This document shows, one piece after another, positions 25,861 through 38,581 of a stretch of 64,000 bases of DNA. Source of the DNA: Hericium rajendrae (taxonomy: Eukaryota; Basidiomycota; Agaricomycetes; Russulales; Hericiaceae); NCBI GenBank assembly GCA_033439255.1, contig CM065879.1, forward strand, positions 2,796,501-2,860,500, written 5' to 3'. Positions within the stretch are counted from its first letter, which is position 1; each line of letters starts with the position of its first letter. Below the pieces are notes generated by a model. It did not search any database and was not told the DNA's origin. It saw only the letters and a program-made list of their open reading frames with translations. The translations under genes were made by a program, and so were the position numbers.

Positions 25861-28371
25861 TCACCGTTTCGCCTGGCTATCCCTCTCCTCGTCCTCCTCG
25901 TCCTCGTCCTGACCCTCTCCGTCAAGCGCCTTTCTCTTCTTCGATCCACCAACCTCCACCATCAACCGTGCCACCCACAATACATCCTCGAGCGCGTCAT
26001 TCACCTTGTCGACTTCTTCGTCCTCCTCGGCCTTATCGAACCACCAATTGAGCGTCATCAAGATCAGGCCGAAACCATTCTTGCCACTCTTTCTCAACGC
26101 TGGCCAACTCTCGTCGGCCTCTGCGGTGCGTTCAAGCGGCCAGGCTGTGCCTCGCGATGCAGGCTGCAAACTGCACCACCATGCGAGCCACCCCTCTGCG
26201 TACTGCTCCAGATTGTCGATCTTCGGCATTTTCGTGAACGGGCGGCCGTCTTTCTGCCACACCGGAACTTCGGCAGGCCGATTGCTGCCCAGCAACTTGC
26301 ATCGGTTGCTCTGTGTGCAGATAAGTACTTTAAATGCTCGTTGATAACGAAGCCACTGACCCTATCGTCTGCGAAGCCCAAGCTTTCTTCCATCTTTATC
26401 CAGAGGTTGACTAGCTCCTGCCAGTCATCATCAGATGCTTTGCCCACCAAATATTTTACTTGTGTGCCCATCCATTTCGGCAGCCCTTCAACGTCAATAT
26501 CGCTGGCGCCAGCCTTCGTATTCGCGTCGTCATCCTTGTCGTCGTCTTCGTCTTCGACATCCTCCTCCTCCTCTGTGACCTCGCCAGCTTCTTCGTCATC
26601 TGCGGATTCCCTGGCTTTGCCTCTGATAGTCAAGATAGATTATTGTTGTTCATCGGCTGCTAAAGTGACTTACTTGTCATTGGCTCCCTTCGCGTCTTTC
26701 CCCTTTTTCCCCTTCGCCTTCTTCTGTCGCTCCTTTGGTCCAAAGAGATCACTGGCCTTGGGGATGTTCCAGGCCTTGAGCTTCGCCTGTATCTCCGCGA
26801 CTCTCGCGTCGTGCTCTAACTCGTACGGCGACTTGCGGATTGTGTACTCCCCCCTGGCTATCTTCTTCTTGCACCATGCAGCTTTCTTCTTCGCCTTTTC
26901 AAGTGCAGCTGCCTCAGCCTTCGCTACTGCTGCATCGGCTGCCTTGGCCGCTGCTGCGTCGTCGGCTGCCTTGTCTGCTGCGGTGTCATCTCCATCGGCT
27001 GCCTTCTCTGTCTCGGCATCCTCTTCATCAGCTACCTTCTCTGCCTCGGTGCCCTCGGCTACATCCTCCGCGGCCATCGTCTTATTGCTTTCGTGCACCG
27101 TCGCGTCGCTCTGCACAGTCATCGTGCCATCCTCGCCATCAATCCCTGCTGTCGGTCGTGTGGATTCAGTCGCAGGTCCTGAGGCGGGTGTAGCACCTGC
27201 GCTGGAAGATGCGGCTGGCAAGCCACTTGCCCCGGAGGACGCGCCTTGGTCATTTCTCGGTGTCAAATCGCGCTCATGACAGATGGCAGGTGCTAGAGTG
27301 TCTTGTAAGTCACGGTCATTGGCCAATAATTAGTGTACTCACGATAGAGGCTACGCATAAACACCAGGAATGGATTCTCAACACATTCTGCATATTTCTT
27401 ATACGCCGCGCCAAACGTTCTCCCATCGCTCGAGCCTGAGTGAATGCTAACCCGATACGTGAGTACACGATTCTTTCATTTGAATACCGCGAGCTACTCA
27501 CGAAAACGCTTGCAAATTGCCGGCCATCGCAGGTACAGGTGCACCAAACAGGATAGTAACCATGCCCCCAGTCTTGTTTGCGAGCTCGCGTGCGAGATTC
27601 GTCGCCGTGCGCGGAAACGCGTCAATGGCACTAGCATAGGTTGGTTTGTATTACACCTTTACAACGAAGAAAGACTTACTCTTGGTACTTCTTGGCTTGG
27701 ACCAGCCGTGCCGCCTCAGCCTCGTCATGCTCGCCAATCTCAGCAAACTCCTCGACCAATTCGAAATCAGGATCCATGGCTTTCTCGACTAGTTGTTTGA
27801 CCTCGTCCGACTCCTGGAGCAGAAGTTCTCCGGCACGCTTGGTGTGCCAGGGAGTACTATGCATGGGCTTGTTGCCCTTGTTGATTTCCTCCGTCTGGTA
27901 TGCTTCATATTCGGGCACGATCACGTCCTTCAGCTTCGACTCCCAGAACAGGCGCTGATACGCTTGCGCTGCGGTGCGCTTTCGCTTGCCGCCAAGCTTG
28001 ATAGTTTTCTTGTGGCCTGTCTGACCCTGAACACTTCGCAACGAGTGGTTTCCGAACCATTGTTTGATGCGCTGCGACGCGTTTGATGCGTTTTTTTAGC
28101 ATCAGGACGCGCGCATTAATTTTTGGAATATCCTCACCTCTCGGATAGGTGGAGCGTTGCCTTCGGGAGGCTTGTCAGTGCCGGGGAAGTCGTTGAACCA
28201 GCGACTATAGGCCACGGGCCAAAACTCGCTGAGTTTGTTCGCTGCCTTGGCCTCAAGATGCGCCGGAATTAACTCGCGGAGTACTTTGACTTCCGGCTCG
28301 GTGGCCCAAGCGAGCTTGGAGTAGGTGCCCTTCTGAGTTGGGTTTGCAGGGTTTTTTTTCGTGCGTGGCAT
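25861..28371 (-). CDS. acc1: KDZ cargo protein of unknown function
   Basis: The ATG at 28371 gives MPRTKKNPANPTQKG, then a Trp/Phe-rich part (SEFWPVAYSRWFNDFPG), a basic stretch (KKTIKLGGKRKR), an aromatic/charged helix region (AYQRLFWESKLKDVIVPEYEAYQ), a conserved GGMVTILFGAPVPAMAGNLQAF-like segment read through an intron into IHSGSSDGRTFG, a long Ala/Asp/Lys/Glu coiled coil (27,250-26,690), an acidic run (EEEEDVEDEDDDKDDD) and a C-terminal WLAWWCSLQPASRG...KKRKA tail. Roughly nine exons; stop TGA at 25861. I recognise the type as a lineage-expanded Agaricomycete hypothetical family, but no enzyme motif is visible. It is transcribed divergently from the next gene. The broken gene acc1' is its paralogue. 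Confidence 0.72.
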
Positions 28372-28631
28372 AGTGTAGAGGTGGCTTGCGCAATACACTT
28401 CTCTCATCCAACAGGTCCTCCGGCTCTCTCCCATTCATAGGCCATGGGACAGCTGTCGAGGGCGAATCCGATATGATGCAAAGAGGGCTCACCACGCGGA
28501 CGTCGTCAAATAATCGCGTCAAAGGTCCGAGTATGGGGAAGTATCATTACCTATTTCATCGCGCTCCGTCCTCACATATAGACCCGGCCAGTGAGCTTAC
28601 CTCCCCTCATCCCTTCTTCCTTCTGCCCTCT
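28372..28631. promoter_or_regulatory. Divergent promoter between acc1 and the viroplasmin-like gene
   Basis: A 260-base spacer separates the two divergent ATGs. The broken outer pair (acc1' start 59,157 and gene at 59,490) has the same arrangement with a 330-base spacer. Confidence 0.5.
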
Positions 28632-29899
28632 ATGCCTGAGACCCCCGCCTCTAAGTCTGTTCCCAACTCCTCTACCCGCTTCGCTGGGGCAGGTCATCCT
28701 GCCGTGGATGTTGGCGGGCAGAGGGGTTCCGGCCAGACTGCTGGCGGCCAGGGCACGCGAAGCGATCGTCCCCCGCCCCCGACAGTTGAGAGCGTTAGTA
28801 AGTCTGCTAGTTGTAATCATTCATCGCGTCCCATGTCTGACACGTCTCAAAGCTGATGCCGACGAGGACGATTTGTACGATGGCCCCCCAGCATTTGATG
28901 ATATCGTGGACTCTGAGGTCGACATCGACGACATCGATGGTGCGGAGTCCGAGTGGGTCGTGCCCCCTCCCGTACCCCAGCCCCCACCGCTGTCCCCTCC
29001 CGCATTCCAGCCACCATCCCAGAGTGATGATGGACAAGATGCGAGGATCTATGTCATTACCAACGGTCGCCAGACCGGGATATTTCGTGGATGGTAAGCT
29101 CGTTATATCCCTCTCAGACCAAAAAGGCATATTAACCATCCTTTCAAGGCACCGTGTCGCGCCTTTAGTCAACGGCTTTTCCCATGCCGTGTTTCAGCGG
29201 TACCCTACCCGTGAGTCAGCGGACGCCGCTTGGGCTCTCCATCTCAGAATTCAAGAGGAAACTCGTGCCCGAGCTATCATGGATGCTGCCGAGGCTCGCC
29301 GCCATGCTGCTGAGGAAGTGCAGCTCCGTGCGGCGGAGAGTGCTCGACTTGCTGAATACATGCAAGGCCTTGGGCTTGGCAACCGGTCGGGGGCTGGCGG
29401 AGCTTCTCCCGTTGCTACTAATCACATTGCTACCCCTCGCGCCACCACCTCCGCTCCTATTCCACCACGTGGCGGGGTGTCCACTCCTTCCAGTCAATTC
29501 AGCCTGACAACATCTAGCTCGTCCTCCTCCCCAACCGTGCCTCCAGGAATCTCTGTCAATGTCAATGTCAATGTCCCGGGGCTGGGCCCTGTGCAGAATC
29601 ATCGCATGTCCGTTGTAAGTATTTATTGTATCCTACATGCATGTGGATGTTGACTGTCCATCTAGCATTATGGTGACCCCTCGTTGCAAGCCTCCGGGTC
29701 CAATGCAGGTCCAGCACCGGCTCCCACAGCGCATGATCACCCTCGCCGTTACTATGCTGTAGCTCGTGGCTACCACCGCGGTGTCTTCGACACGTGGCAG
29801 GAAGCTAGTCCGCTCGTCTTTGGGTACTTCAGGGCACTGTACAAGAAGTTCCGCACGCGCGAAGAGGCCATGGCTTGGCTCGACGACCATCCGTTGTAG
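28632..29899 (+). CDS. Double viroplasmin/RNase H1 N-terminal-like domain protein
   Basis: MPETPASKSVPNSS opens a Gly/Pro-rich head, then an acidic stretch (DADEDDLYDG, DIVDSEVDIDDIDGAESEW). Domain 1 (29,041-29,225, split by an intron) reads YVITNGRQTGIFRGW...FQRYPTRESADAAW. A coiled Ala/Glu/Arg helix (RAIMDAAEARRHAAEEVQ) and a Ser/Pro linker follow. Domain 2 (about 29,740-29,895) reads YYAVARGYHRGVFDTW...YKKFRTREEAMAWL and ends the protein at TAG 29,897. Both have the short Y-V-x-G-x-x-x-G-hydrophobic-W...F-x-T/S-R-E-x-A pattern of the caulimovirus-viroplasmin/RNase H1 N-terminal fold, which binds RNA-DNA hybrid or dsRNA. No RNase H catalytic domain follows. Three introns. Confidence 0.75.
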
Positions 29900-30443
29900 G
29901 TGTTTGTGCCCGGGGCAGGGCCTTTCCCGATATACATACATATATATAACCTCAACTCCATCTATGCTCCTGTGCCTGGACACTCTTGTTGCTTGCATTT
30001 CCTGGTTTCAACACCAGTTATCTCTTCTGTGTACTGCTCGTCTCCTCGCGGCCCCGTTTACCCGCGGTATGTCTACATGTTGTTGCTTGTCTCGCGCTTC
30101 ATACGTATTCGTGGCCATCGTAGTCTGTTTGAATGCTGTTCTTATGTCCCCCCGTTGCCAATATACTCTGCTCTGCCCTGAATGTGTCCGAACATGAGTT
30201 ATAAACGAGTGATCTTTCAATCTGAATGGCCTTTCGAATTTGAAGTCATGCCACGTGACCGCAGGCCAAAACGCCATTCGTCTGTAGAATCTAAACGATT
30301 GGGTGCACGATAAATCTTGAAAATAATGTTAGTGTATCTTCTTCCTTGCCCCAACCTCTTGGCAAATTTTTAGAGTGTGTTTGTCTGCATAATCTGTCTC
30401 AGCACTGTTCTCGCTTAGGATACTAAGCGAAACCGAGTCGGAG

Positions 30444-31272
30444 ATGGTAGAAGCCGCGTCGTGGCGTGCGCTACGGCTTGTCGTCTCTTTCCTCAACATG
30501 ACCTACTACACGCGGTATTTTTTATTATTACTAAATTCACCCAACCATCTGAACTCCAGCTCAATGATTTATCTTTCAGGCATCGTCAAGAACGCGTAGA
30601 GTATCAGCGCAAGTACCGTCGCCGCAGTACGAGTGGTCGTCGCAAGGTCGGACGAGCGGCGAAGCTTAGAGACGCAGCTCGTCCTGAAGACGATGGTCCC
30701 TCTTCCCTTTTTACAGGGCCTGGTGTGTGAGTACTACTTGTGAGAATCCTTCGCGCTAATAACATGTCTTTCCTCCTTGCAGCGATTCAATCATATCACG
30801 ATTGGGCAGTCGTGACCCTGCGCGTACGAAGGAGATGGCACAGGACGAAGAGTGCCGGTGGGACGAGGTGCTGACACTTCGCGAGACGTTCAAGGAGAAG
30901 TACAATGATGCCTGGAAGCAGCCTTTCAAGGCCTTTCTCCGCGACAAGCAAGCTGAGCTTATAAAGTGCCGCGAAGGAGTCTCCGCCGATTCGAGCGCGG
31001 TCCACGGTCTACGCCATCTCATCGCTGCATATCATCAAGAGCTCGAACATGTTGACCTAGTGGAGTCCCTGTATAGGTGGAAGGCTGAGGCATGGCATCT
31101 TATCTGGGTTGGTGCTTGGTACGTCTGCTTGTTCATCACATTCGCGGCCGTGCTCATTTCTTTTCAGTGTCCACAGGTTGTTCTTCAAGCGCAATTATCA
31201 CTTTTGATTTTGGTCTCGTACCGTGCACCCTGCGCGGAGACAAGCTCAATCTCATTTGACGATACATCTTAG
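30444..31272 (+). CDS. Small basic KDZ-1 protein, unknown
   Basis: Three exons: MVEAASWRALRLVVSFLNMTYYTR joined by splicing (donor near 30,513, acceptor near 30,580) to HRQERVEYQRKYRRRSTSGRRKVGRAAKL, then after an intron near 30,730-30,781 SRLGSRDPARTKEMAQDEECRWDEVLTLRETFKEKY...AYHQELEHVDLVESLYRWKAEAWHLIW. An uncertain hydrophobic tail (WYVCLFITFAAVLIS) may be intron read-through. The basic N-terminus suggests nucleic-acid contact; the middle is helical. I recognise no family. It lies between the viroplasmin-like gene and the transposase, on the same strand. Confidence 0.5.
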
Positions 31273-31581
31273 CACCTTCGTTGTGTACTGTATATCTTCT
31301 TTACGCCAGTCTGAGCTGTAGTTGTGATTCCTCATTGCAACGATGTTAAGTACCTCGTTCAACGTCGAGAATTTATTGACTTGGGATAGGCCCGGACAAT
31401 GCTCTTAACAATCGCCATTGATACAGCTGTGCCCAAGTCCAGACATCGGATGCGTAATATAGTTTAGTCATGGGAAATCACGGTCACGCGCCTCGTCACT
31501 CTTTAGTACACGAGTTGGTAAACGAAAGCGCTACCCAGGACTCTTGCGCCCACTCCCGGCATATCTTCCATCGATACACGC

Positions 31582-34500
31582 ATGCCAGGTCGCAAGTGCA
31601 AGCACAATGAACCCGTTGTGGTACCTATGGGTGGCATCCAGGAAACGGACCGTTTCACTCATAGCCTCCCTGCCGGTGGTGCAAGCACTGTTCCCCGCCC
31701 TTCGACCTCTCATCGTCATATCACCCTCAATGTGCCACAGCAGAAGCAGCAGAGACCGGCCCAGCGCACGAGATTTCATGAAGAAATCGAGATACCTTCG
31801 ATAGAGCCATCTGAAGATCCAAGCACCGAACATATACCACAAGACGACGCATACAGCATGGACCAAGGCAATGACGATGATATCATTGTCTGCGGCCCAG
31901 ATTCATCTCACGCAAGAGTAGGTCTCTGTTTTTCTTTAGGGAGTACCGGGCTGAACCTGCAATTAGCCCGATCCTATCCAAGAGTGGATCAAACATCAGG
32001 ACACGTACCTTGAGGAACTCCTGCGACTTGAGGGCCTAGGTAGTTTCGAAAACCCCCCGCCGTGTACCCGTTGCGAGGAACGGGTTGGCGCTCTTCGGTG
32101 CACCGATTGCACCTTAGGACAACTCTTCTGTGCGAAGTGCATCACCTCGGAGCACAGAACCCTTCCACTCCATCGCATTCAGGTAAATAACGTGCTCTAC
32201 ATCATCGATATGGCATTTGACTGACAGCGTGGATGGTAGATCTGGTGCAACGGCCTCTTTAGTAAATATACACTACAGGAGGCTGGCCTGCGCGTCCAGT
32301 TGGGCCACGATGGACGAGGTTGCCCACATCCGCGTCCACGCGAGGGGACATTGACGGTCATGGATGTCACAGGATTTCATGAAGTCGCAATTAACTACTG
32401 CGGCTGCGATATCTTGGGCTCGTCGCTTCCAATCGTGCAGCTTCTGCATGCCCGATGGTTTCCTGCTACTGTTGATCGGCCCCGGACGGTCATCACGTTA
32501 TCAGCCCTGCGCCTCTTCCACAAACTTACATTGCAGGGCAAGATAAATGCCTACGACTTCTACCATGGGATCACGGCCATCAATGATGGCACTGGTTTGT
32601 ATACGCCTGTGGTCAGTCCTCTTCCATTGCCTCCCTTTTTCTCTCCATTGATGGCAGTGCAGAACCGTTACAAGGAATTCATGCGAGCGATGCGTATGTA
32701 TCGCTTACTGTTGATGGCAAAGAGAGCCGGTCGAGGTCATGATGAGACGGGCATCAAAGGGACAAGCCAAGGCGAGCTGGTGGTTGAGTGTCCCCGCTGT
32801 CCTCAACCCGGGCAAAATCTACCAGAAGGATGGGAGAACGCGCCCGACTCGATAAAGTGGGTAGTTTTTTTGGTTACTTCATGAGCGGACATAACTGATA
32901 TTCGAATAGATGGATGTACTGTTTGTTGCTCGCGGTGGATGCCAATTTCAAACTCAAGCTTAAGAAGAAGAAAGACAAACAAACTGAGTTGGCGTCAGGC
33001 TGGGCGTATTTTGTCGAAGAGACGAGTTATCAACAATATCTAGCTAACTACGCAGCAGAGCGTGAGGTAAGCATTGCAAATCCTTTTTTCGTACGTCGAT
33101 TCTGATGGGGCACATAGTTGAAACACTGTGACTCGAACCATTCTGCAATCGACCATGCCAATGTGGCAACGCAGAAGCGGTTTGCAGTCACGGGCGTCGG
33201 CGCCGTTATATGCTCGCGACACTGCTATTACCGCAAGCATGGTGTGGTCGACCTTCAACGTGGAGAAAGGTCTGTATATATTGCTTCTGTTCTCAAGCGA
33301 CTCCGACTGAGATGTTGACAGATATTGCAACATGGACTATGCCGTGTTTTCCACCCTCGTCCTGACGGCCACATTACTACTCCAACTTCTTCTTTCGTAC
33401 GACATCGCATGCTCGTTCATGGTCCATTTCTTCGCACGCATGGCCAAATTGCCGCCGGCGCTCCGCTTTAATTTCACGGGTGTACAAGTTCGATGGGCGG
33501 TGCCGAAGTTTCATCTGCTGGCACATGGAGCAAAGTGTCAAGGGCCGTTTTCACTAAATTTCATGCATGGTGTCGGTCGTACGAGTGGTGAAGGTATTGA
33601 GAGCAACTGGGCTCTCACCAATCCCGCGGCTCTGAGCACACGCAAAATGTCTGCGGCGGGAAGACACGAAGTCCTCAACGATGTCTTCGGTGCGGTGAAC
33701 TGGCAGAAAACAACCAAATTGCGTACGTTTCTGACTGCTCTGCGTTAGCCTAACGTCTCGCTAACAAATTCGATCAAGGTCTCATGTTACACACTGCCCT
33801 TGAAGGGGCTTTCGAGCAGCTCAAGACACAGCTACTTATATTCGATGATCTCAACGAGACAGTACCCGAACAGCATACAAGACTGTGGGAAGAGATGGTT
33901 CTCGCCTATGAACGATCACCTCGGAATCCCAACCCCTACGAGGAGAAGGAAAAGAGTAAGTCGTATATTTTCTAAGTCCGGATGAAGCCTGATCGTTTAC
34001 AGGCACGACGTTGGCTGATGTACGCTGCGAGCTGCAACGGGAAGAGGCGGAGGAAGCGACGCGGGGCACGCTACCTGTTCATGAGATGACCGCGAGCGTT
34101 TTCTTGACGGTCGGGTTAGATCTAGAGGAACAACAGTAAGTTTTTTCCGTGCTGTGTCTACACCGTCTTGGCTGACCTGGACCATCCACTAGACGCACCC
34201 TCCGATCTCGGGCCAAGGGTGCTGCAACCACGAGCAATAAGAATGCTGCCCTTGGTGACAAGCGCAGCGTCTTGCGTAACCGTATGGCTACTTGGCGACA
34301 GGTCCAGGCAGTCTATATGCCTTGCGTGGCAGGACTCCTTGACGACCCTGATTTGCACGGCACAGACGGCACCGGCGGCTGACAGATGGACAACAAGCCT
34401 GAACTTGCCAAGCTCTGGCTGCCCTCCGACTTACCGCCTCAATATCGTGACTCACCGGGCATGAAAGAATTGCTCGATAAGGAGGTGCGACTGCGAGAGG

Positions 34501-35448
34501 CGCAGGCCGATGACGCGCTCCATCATGTTCGCCACCAGATTCGTGTGCGTATGGGACTGATTCACTACAAGAAAGCCAATGTCGACGGCCCCGGGCAGAA
34601 GGCCAACACACGGGCTCGTGCCCAGATCGCAGCTCTGACCGAGAAGCTCAATCGATATGTGGCGAGATATCAAGTAGCCCACAAGGTTCTCACACAGCAC
34701 AACCCGGGAGGTGACTGGCGTGTCCGGTTGCAAGTCCTCAAGGTGGACAATGTTCGGGCACCAACATCTCAGGAGGAAGGTCTCGGGCGCGGGCGACGAG
34801 AACTTGCATGGATCTGGCGGGTTCAACAGCAAGATGCTCGGGATGTAGTTCACGGCGAGGACACCACCGCTGACGAGGTACATGAGAGTAAGTCGTGCTA
34901 GTTCTCATCATGGACAACTTCGACTTAATATGATCCCCACAGGTATGCGAGCTGAATGGGCCGCGAACCGTGCCAGTGTCAGGTGCTGGCAGGAAGAGGT
35001 CGACTTGCTGCAGGAGGAGATGCGGCGTTCCATTGCATTCTTCGAATGGAAGGAGCAGGAGTGGTTGGACAGGCTTGGACGGCGTCGCAACATCCGAGCT
35101 GACGTCCGGTCTGGCCTTGACGCTTATGCTCGGCGTCAGGCTACTATGTACGGACTCCTCGCACTATCTTGCGTGGCAAGGTGGCAGCCCTTGCTCGTGA
35201 AGTTCAACATGCCCATTCCATGGTCCACCGCTAAGTACGATTTATCCACATGGTCTGAAGCACAATCTTCAGGCGATGGCGGCGATGACGACGAGGAAGA
35301 CGATGACGACGATGGCGATGACGACGACAACGACGGCAACGATGGCAACGATGGCGAATTGCATGACAGCACTATGGTGGACACAGACTCCACGCGGGTT
35401 GAAGTCGAGGTTAGCACCGCGGGCAGTCAGGGCATCGACTTAGCATAG
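31582..35448 (+). CDS. KDZ transposase with N-terminal CxC2 cysteine cluster
   Basis: MPGRKCKHNEPVV begins a disordered head, then the CxC2-type zinc cluster (CTRCEERVGALRCTDC...FCAKCITSEHRTLPLHRI, 32,059-32,180). The fold continues with DVTGFHEVAINYCGC and ALRLFHKLTLQGKINAYDFY. Likely catalytic DDE residues are in LLLAVDANFKLKLKKK (near 32,930), LLSYDIACSF (near 33,395) and GEGIESNWALTNP (near 33,595). An R/K-rich part, a helical C-terminal half and an acidic D/E/G/N run (35,270-35,360) follow; TAG ends it at 35,448. An in-frame TGA at 34,380-34,382 interrupts the C-terminal half after the catalytic core; it could be a CGA to TGA mutation or an error. About ten introns. This is the mobilising enzyme of KDZ-1. 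Confidence 0.88.
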
Positions 35449-37333
35449 TTTTTCTCGTGCCGCCCATTTTGGTAAATGTACTTCTCCTATTCATGAGCAT
35501 TGGGTAATGAGCATTTGTTTACGATTTTATATCTACTGAGATGTGGACAAAGTTTACAAAGTCCGTAAGTGGAAAAAAACCGCAGCAGCTAAGACCACAA
35601 CACAAGCATAAGTTCATGCCCGAGATGACCGATGGCATGAAATTTATGCTAAGTCGTATCCTGAGGAAACACCGACCGCCGAGGGCAGCGCAACACGATC
35701 GAAGTCAGTTTCCGAGGAAACACCGAAGCTTATCTCACGTATGTTCTTATTTTAGGCCGACAGATCGGAGATCTGGCTTCCAGAACATCAGGAACAAGAT
35801 AGAAAGAAGTCGAATGGGCTGTGGGAACAATTGGAAGCACAGTATATTGCCGCATACTAGCGGTATAGGAATAGAAGATGCCTAGAGGCCGAAATCCGGG
35901 GTTTAAGAAGGGATTACTAAGCTTATAAGGCTTTAACAACCCGAAAATACTATTATATAAGCCTAATATAGGGCAGGCTAGGTGCCGTGAGAAGTATCTG
36001 CCATACAGAGCAAGCAGCATTGCTTTATTAGCTTCTCCCCTTTGTTGCCGTTAGTGATTAATAGCTTATGCTGTAACATGCCCCCTACTATTATAATAGG
36101 GTTCTGTATTATAAGGTAAGTACCTACAGTAGTGGGTGCTCGGCAGGGTACACGCGTTGTGCGCGCGTCTTCGCTTGCGCGCTGCTGTTTACGTGCCTGG
36201 AGCGTGTTGCACACACTTGTATGCGCGTCCGGGCGCGTGGAAGAGGACGGAGGCGGGCCGGGAGCCTTGGAGGGCGTAGTCGACGACCGTGAAGGGCGCT
36301 GGATGCGCGGGTGGGATGCGATAAGGGCGACACGCGGGGAGGGACGCGAGATGCGAGAAAACTGCGGAGGTGCGCGTTCGAGGGCGGAGGGTGGATGGGA
36401 TAGGGTAGGAGGCAGGAGGAGGCAGAGCGAGCCACGTTGGCGCGGCTCAGAGAGTGCCGAACGTGGGTGGCTGAGCCCGAGGTGCCCGAGGTTCGAGGAG
36501 ACGAACATGCGGGCGTGAAATTGAGACCAATGTAGGCTCAAATTCGCTCATGACCATGGAAATAGGATAGATTTGAATGTATATACAAAGAATCGAACAG
36601 TTTTGGCAAAAATACGAGCTACAGGAGGAAATATACTGTAACCCTACATAACCCTAGTCTATAATTTGTACACTTCAGGCTTCATCACCTCGAAATGAGC
36701 CAGACCAATAATGCGAAACGTTTTCACTAGCTATGTAACATGTAAATCCAAAAGTACAAATATTTTTGTGCAGGTCTGAGACTTGGAGATTCGAAATACA
36801 CCTGGAATCTGGCCTGAAATAACCGGAAAAGCATCAATGTGGCCAAGATCCTATAGATCTGTGCCACCAAAAAATATAATAAAGTCGTTGCACACTGGTA
36901 TGATGTGCCCCAGCATAAATTAGAAGACCGATTGAGGGTAGGAGGTGGATATGCTAAGGAATTGCGATTCGAATTTGGTGCCCGGCGTGCCCGAGGCTAG
37001 GATTGGAGCTCGACGCGTTTGGCATCATTGACAAGCGCCGTCCAGTTAGACTTTCTTAACAGTATCTCGCATATATAGCACGTTCAGTCCATTCTATTCG
37101 CACAAAATCTCGTACGTACGTTACTACACTGTATCTACAGCTACTATATTATTCGTGGAATTTAACAAAATTTATCCACCGTAAACGTCGTGTTCGAATA
37201 TCGGCCAGCCTCGTTCGGTGCCCTGTTCGGCAAATGCCGATCGGCGCTATAATGCTCGTGGCTGAGGGGCCTGTCCTCTTCCTCCTCCTCCCATCAAGCG
37301 GGGACGATGTAGGGCTCAATAGCCCATGAATTC
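35449..37333. other. Non-coding KDZ-1 3' region with GC island
   Basis: AT-rich DNA with a short AGGAAACACCGA repeat at 35,662 and 35,713, and a GC island at about 36,130-36,520. Part of the island (CGCGTCCGGGCGCGTGGAAG) resembles El2 near 44,850. Downstream is AT-rich leader DNA with TATATAGCACG at 37,074. A promoter for the spliced leader at 37,334 may lie here. No gene is supported. Confidence 0.45.
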
Positions 37334-37397
37334 GTAAGTATCTCGTTCTCGAATGTGTTATTTATTCGCTTTGCTAACTATTTTCTACTTATTATAG
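37334..37397 (+). other. Predicted leader intron of KDZ-1 right end
   Basis: GTAAGTATC donor, TGCTAAC branch site and TTATAG acceptor follow a GGGCTCAATAGCCC dyad. El2 has the same arrangement at 45,877-45,939 behind AGGCTCAATAGCCT. A TATA-driven non-coding or unknown transcript is inferred. Confidence 0.5.
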
Positions 37398-38540
37398 CTT
37401 CCTCCACGCTGACGTGGCACGACAGGCCCCACCAGGCCCCACCACGACACCCCTCCATCTCCCCTCCCCGCGCTCGCAAATGCGCCCCGACGTCCCCACC
37501 ACACTCGCGCGTAATGACACGCGCCACGCACTCGCGTCCACCCTTTCCCGCGCGCACACCGCCGTTGTGTGCCGGGAGCATCCCTGCCGCGTCCGCGCGT
37601 CCCAGCCTCGCGTACGTGTACTCCAGCACAACACCGGCACGCCAGCATCCCGCGCGCGTGCAATAGCACCACGCCGGCGCGCCAGCGTCCGCAGCCAGCA
37701 TCCGCAGCCCGCGCCCGTAGCCCGCAGCCCGCGCGCAACAGCCCGCAGCCGGTGCGCCCAGCCCCTCGCCTGCACGCCCAGCACCCCGACCTGCCAGCAA
37801 CGCGACGCACCCAGCACCAAGCCAACGCGCCAGCACCTGCATGCGAGTAACAGCCCCTCGCGCCAGCACATCCCGCCTGCGCGTGACAGCACCACGCCCG
37901 CGCGTCCAGCCCTCCCCGCGCGTCCAGCCCCTCGCCCGCGCGCCCAGCACCTCGACGTGCATAACAGCCCCACGTCCACGCGCCAGCACGCCCTGCCCGA
38001 GCATGCCAGCACGCTCCGCCCGCGCGTGCCAGCACCGCAAACTGTGCACTAGCACAGCGCACGCGTGCCCAGCACCTCGCCCGCGCGTTCCGCATGCGCG
38101 CGCCAGCACCGCAACCCGTACCGCAACCCCGCACGCCACACCCCCGCGCGCGCCAGCACCGCGCGCCATGCCAGCATGCACTCCCATGTGTCCAATAGCC
38201 CCCGATTCCCCGCGTGCGTACTAGCACGCTGCGCTCATGCGCGGCGAGCCGCGGACCGGGTACTGTCCCTACGCCAACCGGACCGCGGCGCGCATGCTCT
38301 GCAGCATGTGCACGGCGAGTAGCACGCGGTGCGTGCGTGCAGTGCGTGCGTAGCCGCGGTGTGCGGGCGGAGCGGCACGAGCGAAGCAGGGCGGCGTCGG
38401 CGGGGCGGGACGGTAAGCGCCGGCGAGCGCGCGAGGAAACGGGGAGAAGCGCCGGCGAGCACGAAGGAAGCGCCGGCGAGCGCGAGGAGAAGCGCCGGTG
38501 AGCGCAGGTACGCGGGAGTGTCGGCAGGCCCGTAGCCGAG
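37398..38540. repeat. KDZ-1 right GC island with 17-24 bp arrays
   Basis: CpG-dense sequence of CCAGC/CCCGCGCG modules, followed at about 38,415-38,502 by repeated AGCGCCGGCGAGCGCG units separated by short purine runs. The same unit forms a longer array in El2 at 47,221-47,352. Frames on both strands are open but low-complexity. Confidence 0.6.
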
Positions 38541-38581
38541 AGCAACGAGCGCGCCGGTCGGTAACGAGCAGTAGCGATGGC

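Noticed and set aside
35541-35885. Possible extra KDZ-1 gene downstream of the transposase
   Set aside because: Short frame without recognisable domain; a small duplicated AGGAAACACCGA block explains part of it.
37385-38545. 386-residue open frame on the minus strand
   Set aside because: Same reason: repeat-driven absence of stop codons in a GC island; no conserved motif.
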